The notes beneath the pieces were generated by a model that saw only the letters and a list, made by a program, of their open reading frames with translations, was not told the DNA's origin and did no database searches. From assembly GCA_030180135.1 (NCBI GenBank), contig CM058239.1:116221318-116285317 (forward strand): 64,000 nucleotides of DNA. Direction: 5' to 3'. The translations under genes and the position numbers were made by a program. Positions 58,824 to 64,000 of this stretch are shown one piece after another (within the stretch, counting starts at the first letter, position 1; every line of letters begins with the position of its first letter). This stretch comes from Orychophragmus violaceus (Eukaryota; Streptophyta; Magnoliopsida; Brassicales; Brassicaceae).

Positions 58824-61800
58824 ATGACTACTACAAGCACACCAAACGCATTCTCGATCCGGTCTGTTCTCGAGAAGGAGAAGCTGACTGGAACGAACTT
58901 CCTGACATGGTCAAGGAACTTGAGGCTGGTCCTCAAGCAGGAGAAGAAGGATTATGTCCTTCGTGATCCTCTCCCCGAGAGGCCTCCTGCCAATGCCGCC
59001 AGGACTGTGCATAATGCTTGGGAAAAGCATTCGTCAGATGAAAATGATGTCTATTGCCTGATGTTGGTGACAATGACTGCTGAGCTGCAGAAGCAGTTCG
59101 AGAGTGTTTTGTCACCCATCGAGATAATGGCAAGCCTGAAATCGCTTTTTCAGGAGCAGGCTAGGACTGAGAGGTTCCAGACAGTTAAGAGCCTCTTGGA
59201 CTGCAAGTTGGCTGCGAATGCGGCAGTGAGTCCTCATGTCTTGAAGATGATGGGTTATCTCGATCATCTTCAGAAACTCGACTGCCCAATCAGCCAGGAA
59301 CTTGCCTGCGACATCATTCTGCAGTCATTACCTGCAAGCTATGATCAGTTCATTCTGAACTTTAACATGCATGGCTTGAGTAAGACATTGCCTGAGCTTC
59401 ACGGAATGCTCAAGACTGCAGAGCCCAACTTGAGGAAAACTGCCAAGGACCCCAGTGTGCTTATGGTGCAAAAGGGCAAGGGCTTTAAGAAATCCTCTGC
59501 TAAGGATAAGGGAAAGGCCAAGGCTGTCCATGTCGAGGACAAGGACACACCAAAGCCCAAGCCCAAATCCAAGGCTGGGCCAACTGACATATGCAGGTTC
59601 TGTAAAGAACCAGGGCATTGGAGGAGAGAATGCAAGAAATTCCAAGAAGGTCTAAAGGAATTGAAGAAGAAGACTCTCGAGACTTCTTCGACAGGTATTT
59701 TTGTTATAGAAGTTAATACAACTACTTCTGATAATACCTCATGGGTTATGGATACTGGTTGTGGGGCTCATATTTGTACTAATATGCAGGCACTCAGCAA
59801 CAGTAGAAGACTGAAGCAAGGACAAGTAGAGCTACGAGTTGGGAATGGAGCGAAAGTTCCAGCACTAGCTGTAGGAACATACTTGTTGTCTTTACCTTCG
59901 GGATTGATTTTAGAACTCAATAATTGTTATTTTGTACCTGCTATAAGCAGAAATATTATTTCAATTTCTTTGTTGGATTTGGAAGGTTATGATTTTTCAG
60001 TTAAGAATAAATTATGTTCCTTCAATCGCAACAATTTGTTCTATGGTTCTGCCCCTCTTTCGAATGGGCTTTACATACTCGATCAATCCGCGCCAATTTA
60101 TAACATTAATACCAAACGGTTCAAACCTAATGAGGAGAACCAAACGTTTCTATGGCATTGTCGTTTAGGGCACATCAGCGAGAAACGCATCAAGAGGCTC
60201 CATTCGAATGGACTTCTTGGCTCATTTGACTTTGAGTCATGTGAGAAATGCGAATCCTGCATGATGGGCAAAATGACACGGGCCCCCTTTAATAAACCTA
60301 ACGAGAGGGCCGGTGACTTATTGGGCCTGATACACACTAACGTGTGTGGCCCAATGTCCACAAATGCAAGAGGAAACTATCAGTACTTCATTACCTTCAC
60401 TGATGATTTCAGTAGGTATGGATATGTTTATTTAATGAAACATAAGTCTGAATCTTTTGAGAAGTTCAGAGAATTCCAAAATGAAGTACAGAACCAACTT
60501 GGCAAAAGCATTAAGGCTCTTCGGTCCGACCGAGGAGGAGAATACTTAAGCCAAGAATTCAGTGATCATCTAAGAGAGTTTGGGATCGTATCCCAACTCA
60601 CTCCTCCTGGAACACCTCAATGGAATGGTGTGTCTGAGAGGAGAAATCGGACCTTATTGGATATGGTTCGATCTATGATGAGTCACACAGACCTTCCAAT
60701 ATCCCTTTGGGGATATGCTCTGCTAACAGCAGTGTTCACTCTAAATAGAGCGCCATCAAAAGCAGTAGCAAAGACACCATATGAATTATGGACTGGAGTG
60801 GCTCCAGTGCTGTCTTATCTCAGAATTTGGGGTTGTGAAGCCTATGTCAAGAGATTGATCTCAGACAAGCTTACACCGAAATCTGACAAATGCTACTTCA
60901 TTGGTTATCCACGGGAAACCAAGGCTTATTACTTCTATCTACGTTCCGAGAACAAGATCTTTGTTGCCCGGGATTGTAACTTTCTTGAGAGGGAGTTTCT
61001 CTCTAAGAAAGACAGTGGGAGTAAGGTACTGCTTGAAGAAATTCAAGATGAACAGGATACTGCTCAACCTAATGAGGAAGAGCAGGAGGAGGCCCTACAA
61101 GAAATTGTAGAGCCTGAACCTGTGGTACCTGAAGTTCGAAGATCCGGGAGGATCCGTCACGAACCCGAGAGATATCAAGGATTCCTCGTGACTGACTGTC
61201 ATGATCTTCTGATCATTGATGGTGATGAACCATCGAACTTCAATCAAGCCATGATGGGCCCAGATTCCTCAAAGTGGCGCCAGGCCACTGATTCCGAAAT
61301 GGACTCCATGTCGGTCAATCAAGTCTTTTCGTTGGTTGATTTGCCTGCTGGTGTAAAAGCCATCGAGTGCAAATGGATCTTCAAGAAGAAGATTGACGTG
61401 GATGGAAATGTCCAGATTTATAAAGCCAGGTTGGTGGCAAAAGGTTTCAGACAAGTTCACGGTGTGGATTACGATGAAACCTATTCACCAGTGGCTATGA
61501 TGAAATCTATTCGGATTCTACTAGCAACTGCAGCTTTTCATGATTATGAAATTTGGCAGATGGACGTGAAAACCGCCTTCCTGAATGGAATTCTAGAAGA
61601 GGATGTGTATATGACACAACCTGACGGTTACATAGATCCAAAGAATGCTGGGAAAGTATGCAAGCTTCATAAATCCATTTATGGATTGAAGCAAGCATCG
61701 AGGAGCTGGAATCTTCGTTTTGATGAAGCGATCAAGCAATTTGACTTTATCAGAAAACTAGTGGGAGCAAAATCGTTTTTCTTATTCTGTATGTTGATGA

Positions 61801-61835
61801 CATACTGCTTCTCGGAAACGACGTTCCAATGCTGA
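58824..61835 (+). CDS. gag-pol: Copia Gag-Pol, 5' part to the frameshift (1003 codons)
   Basis: Polyprotein of the particle shell and replication enzymes. In order: gag domain (about 10-200), basic Lys-rich linker, CCHC knuckle (C257, C260, H265, C270), protease with DTG (310-312), pre-integrase zinc motif (H445, H450, C476, C479), integrase core with D569 and E605 in DD35E spacing, integrase C-terminal region, and the start of reverse transcriptase with its first catalytic Asp at 914 (MDVKTAFLNG). Integrase position 506, where the first catalytic Asp is expected, is Asn. From about codon 977 the frame is wrong, because a deletion near 61750-61755 removed a segment that element 1 still has (about 42123-42155); the last 26 residues are out-of-frame tail. 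Length up to the break is normal for copia. Confidence 0.93.
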   Translation: MTTTSTPNAFSIRSVLEKEKLTGTNFLTWSRNLRLVLKQEKKDYVLRDPLPERPPANAARTVHNAWEKHSSDENDVYCLMLVTMTAELQKQFESVLSPIEIMASLKSLFQEQARTERFQTVKSLLDCKLAANAAVSPHVLKMMGYLDHLQKLDCPISQELACDIILQSLPASYDQFILNFNMHGLSKTLPELHGMLKTAEPNLRKTAKDPSVLMVQKGKGFKKSSAKDKGKAKAVHVEDKDTPKPKPKSKAGPTDICRFCKEPGHWRRECKKFQEGLKELKKKTLETSSTGIFVIEVNTTTSDNTSWVMDTGCGAHICTNMQALSNSRRLKQGQVELRVGNGAKVPALAVGTYLLSLPSGLILELNNCYFVPAISRNIISISLLDLEGYDFSVKNKLCSFNRNNLFYGSAPLSNGLYILDQSAPIYNINTKRFKPNEENQTFLWHCRLGHISEKRIKRLHSNGLLGSFDFESCEKCESCMMGKMTRAPFNKPNERAGDLLGLIHTNVCGPMSTNARGNYQYFITFTDDFSRYGYVYLMKHKSESFEKFREFQNEVQNQLGKSIKALRSDRGGEYLSQEFSDHLREFGIVSQLTPPGTPQWNGVSERRNRTLLDMVRSMMSHTDLPISLWGYALLTAVFTLNRAPSKAVAKTPYELWTGVAPVLSYLRIWGCEAYVKRLISDKLTPKSDKCYFIGYPRETKAYYFYLRSENKIFVARDCNFLEREFLSKKDSGSKVLLEEIQDEQDTAQPNEEEQEEALQEIVEPEPVVPEVRRSGRIRHEPERYQGFLVTDCHDLLIIDGDEPSNFNQAMMGPDSSKWRQATDSEMDSMSVNQVFSLVDLPAGVKAIECKWIFKKKIDVDGNVQIYKARLVAKGFRQVHGVDYDETYSPVAMMKSIRILLATAAFHDYEIWQMDVKTAFLNGILEEDVYMTQPDGYIDPKNAGKVCKLHKSIYGLKQASRSWNLRFDEAIKQFDFIRKLVGAKSFFLFCMLMTYCFSETTFQC

Positions 61836-62773
61836 AGTCTGTAAAGGACTGGCTTGGAAGTTGTTTTTCCATGAAAGACATGGGTGAAGCCGCATACGTT
61901 CTTGGAATTAGGATCTATCGGGATAGACCTAAGAGGCTGATAGGCTTGTGTCAAGACTCATACATTGACAAAGTCCTACAAAGATTCAGCATGAAAGATT
62001 CCAAGAAGGGCTTCACGCCAATGGTACATGGCACAACGCTAAGCAAGAAGCAGAGCCCTACGACGGCTGCTGAGCTCGAGCGTATGAAGAACATTCCCTA
62101 TGCATCTGCAATAGGATCTGTTATGTATGCCATGATCTGTACACGTCCTGATGTTGCTTATGCATTGAGCATGACGAGTAGATACCAGTCAAATCCAGGT
62201 GAAAACCATTGGATTGCCGTAAAGAATATCTTGAAGTATCTAAGACATACTAAGGATAAGTTCTTGGTGTACGGTGGAAGTGATGTGCTTAAAGTCAGTG
62301 GATTCACGGACGCAATTTTCCAGACAGACACTGATGATTTCCGGTCACAGTCCGGTTATATCTTTTGTCTGAATGGCGGTGCAGTAAGTTGGAGAAGCTC
62401 CAAGCAGGACACCGTTGCTGATTCCACCACAGAAGCTGAATATATCGCCGCCTCAGAAGCAGCGAAGGAAGCTGTTTGGATACGAAAGTTCATTATGGAA
62501 CTAGGTGTGATACCAGATGCGGCTGAGCCTCTAGCACTGTTTTGTGACAACAATGGTGCTATAGCTCAGGCAAAGGAACCAAGATCACACCAGAAATCCA
62601 AGCATGTTCAAAGAAGATTTCACTTGATACGTGACATCGTTAATAGAAAGGAAGTCAAGATCAGCCGAGTTCCGACAAATGATAATGTCGCTGATCCGTT
62701 GACAAAGCCACTCCCAAGGCCTAAGCTCGAGTTACTGACTGAAGCTGTAGGCATTAGAAACATTGAAATGTAA
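61751..62773 (+). pseudogene. pol: Copia Pol, 3' part after the frameshift (RT-RNase H)
   Basis: Continues the polyprotein in another frame. The reverse transcriptase active-site YVDD is encoded at 61790-61801, followed by the thumb/connection region and an RNase H domain. RNase H residues are visible: Asp in TDAIFQTD, Glu in TEAEYIAASEA, Asp in FCDNNGAIA and Asp in NVADPLTKPL. It ends at TAA (62771-62773), where copia Pol normally ends. An internal ATG at 61829 opens 314 codons but is not a real start. With a single lesion and no other stop, this half was intact until recently. Confidence 0.9.
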
Positions 62774-63019
62774 TCTAAATTTGAGTGGGAGTTTTGTGAG
62801 CTTTATTTTAGTTATTTGATATGTTCTTGTAAAACATTATTTTATGTTTAATGAAATTATTATTTCAAGATTATTTTAACTGTGATGAAATAATCGTTCC
62901 AAAATGATATGAACCATTTTATAGGTCATCGAAGTAAATGACTTGATCTTGAGTCATCAAAGTCATTTAGCTTGATCATGAGACCCTATATTTGATAGAT
63001 GTTTTATATCATCTTGTCC

Positions 63020-63068
63020 CTAGTCGAAGGTTGTTGAAATTGGAACAACAACAACCGTGAGAGACTAG
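63020..63068 (+). other. Conserved two-part 3' UTR hairpin (element 2)
   Basis: Outer stem CTAGTC (63020-63025) with GACTAG (63063-63068); inner stem GGTTGTTG (63029-63036) with CAACAACC (63049-63056); 12-nt loop; internal loop of 3 and 6 nt. The inner stem is identical in element 1 although the loop and 3' side differ. Confidence 0.6.
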
Positions 63069-63224
63069 ATTGGTACGTGACTTATGACAAAGTCTTAATG
63101 TGTCATAGATGCACGGCATCAAAGTCAGTACATAGGTGTATGTTGGGAACATACGACCGGACAAGACCCGCTTATAAGAACTCTTCAGGATATTTATATC
63201 TGTGTCATAAGAGATTCTTACTAC

Positions 63225-63241
63225 GACTATAGAGTATAGTC
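63225..63241 (+). other. Conserved 7-bp hairpin GACTATA-GAG-TATAGTC (element 2)
   Basis: Identical to 43526-43542 of element 1 and at the same relative place in the 3' UTR. Confidence 0.55.
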
Positions 63242-63617
63242 CTTAGACCTGAGTTCGCATGCATGTGACTGCATATGGACTGATGCACTTTGATCATTGT
63301 CTAACGCTATCGTTCTGCGATAGCTATAAGGACCTTGTTTGGGTACATCATGAAATAAGTAGTATACAGTGATGGAACAAGATGGGATTTGTCCCTCCAA
63401 TATAAATGGAGTGAATATCTCTAGGCCAATCGGAGATTTGAATACTGGAAAACGCATGGCCATGCTCAAACGGACTTTCCCGAGTCGTTTGGATTGTCAG
63501 TATCAAATCAGAGTCCGATGAACAAGATTAGGCTTTATAAGGATGACACTAATCTTGCCTTATGACTAATCGAGATATTGAGACGAAAGGGATTATGAAT
63601 ACAGAGATTCCAGTTCA

Positions 63618-63627
63618 AGTGGGAGAT
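63618..63627 (+). other. Polypurine tract of element 2
   Basis: AGTGGGAGAT directly before TGTTGG of the 3' LTR, identical to that of element 1. Confidence 0.9.
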
Positions 63628-64000
63628 TGTTGGAATTGTGTCCAGCAATCTCTGTACTGTCTCTATAACGTAAGAGTATGTCAGTGATCAGACATAAGTC
63701 ATACAATACTGGGGGTCATGATGGCTTGCTAGAGTCCGCTCATGATCTATAAGTCTTGGACTTATTGCCTTTATTGTATGATCCCATATGGGTCACACGC
63801 TTAAGCTAGCAGGAAATAATGTTGGAACGGCTTAGCAGAAGTACGACAAAAGTGCTAGGCATTTGTCGTACTAAGAGAGAAAGGTTAATGGGTCTGATTA
63901 AATAAGATTTAATCAGATTGGTGTTTTGGGCCCAAAAGCCCAAAAGGGAAAAGAAGGCTTTTATAAACTAAAAGCCAAGTCTTTTCTCCCTAACCCTAGC
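63628..64000 (+). repeat. 3' LTR of copia element 2, truncated by window end
   Basis: The first 373 bp of the LTR. It keeps the ancestral 91-bp segment (63733-63823) that has a counterpart in the LTRs of element 1, for example GATCTATAAGT and TATGATCCCATA, so this is the unrearranged form. Confidence 0.95.

Larger units (their letters stand above)
62774..63627 (+). other. 3' UTR of copia element 2
   Basis: 0.85 kb, homologous to 43090-43926. Shared landmarks include AGTGGGAG shortly after the stop (62784), AATCGTTCCAAAATGAT, the two hairpins and AGTGGGAGAT at the end. No credible coding frame was seen. Confidence 0.75.
56545..64000 (+). mobile_element. Copia element 2: nearly full length, 3' end outside window
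   Basis: 5' LTR, tRNA-Met primer site, 1.7-kb leader, gag-pol broken by one frameshift, 0.85-kb 3' UTR, polypurine tract and the first 373 bp of the 3' LTR. Domain order is Gag, protease, integrase, reverse transcriptase, RNase H, which defines Ty1/copia. It lies inside satellite module A, after GACAGGATAA. If the duplication is 5 bp it should be GATAA, with satellite resuming after about 64264. Pol is inactive as it stands: a deletion just before YVDD and an Asp-to-Asn change in the integrase triad. Confidence 0.95.

Noticed and set aside
59328..59645. 105-codon minus-strand frame opposite gag
   Set aside because: It is antisense to a clear gag coding region and has no independent support.
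61829..62773. A separate 314-codon gene starting at ATG 61829
   Set aside because: It begins inside reverse transcriptase, just after YVDD, and is simply the 3' half of pol after a frameshift.

Overview
This window reads as heterochromatic nuclear DNA of a flowering plant. About 49 of the 64 kb is tandem satellite DNA. It is interrupted by two related Ty1/copia LTR retrotransposons, each primed by initiator tRNA-Met and each with promoter motifs typical of plants (GGGCCC / TGGGCC next to a TATA box). I see no host protein-coding gene, rRNA gene or tRNA gene. The species cannot be named from the sequence alone.

Layout: (1) 1-37276, satellite array I. (2) 37277-44566, copia element 1, complete, with 639 and 640 bp LTRs and a CATCC target-site duplication. 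(3) 44572-56544, satellite array II, which is the continuation of array I: removing element 1 and one CATCC restores an uninterrupted repeat unit. (4) 56545 to beyond 64000, copia element 2, whose 3' LTR runs off the window edge.

The satellite is a mosaic of a few modules. Module A is about 273 bp, or 323 bp when it carries an extra 50-bp sub-repeat. Module B is about 164 bp and is a diverged, shortened relative of A. A 50-bp sub-repeat occurs in tandem runs. Module C is about 110-136 bp. These combine into nested higher-order repeats with periods near 596, 602, 979/1417, 1305, 1913, 2777 and 3020 bp. Multi-kilobase block duplications lie at offsets of about 5530, 7044 and 7324 bp. Several stretches are inverted, including 33829-35409 and 47075-47424. 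The many short open frames in the array are by-products of the repeat and are not called as genes.

Element 1 has almost identical LTRs (3 substitutions and 2 small indels by eye) and an open 296-codon gag. Its pol is ruined: a stop codon sits just before the protease motif, there are many frameshifts, and about 375 bp of reverse transcriptase is missing. That combination fits a recent insertion of a gag-only, non-autonomous element moved by enzymes supplied in trans. Element 2 keeps a nearly full gag-pol frame, but a short deletion just before the YVDD motif shifts the frame and the first catalytic Asp of its integrase is Asn. Its 5' LTR also carries a patchwork replacement that looks like template switching. 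The two elements share non-coding leader and 3' UTR motifs, including two hairpins, which are candidates for RNA packaging or reverse-transcription signals.
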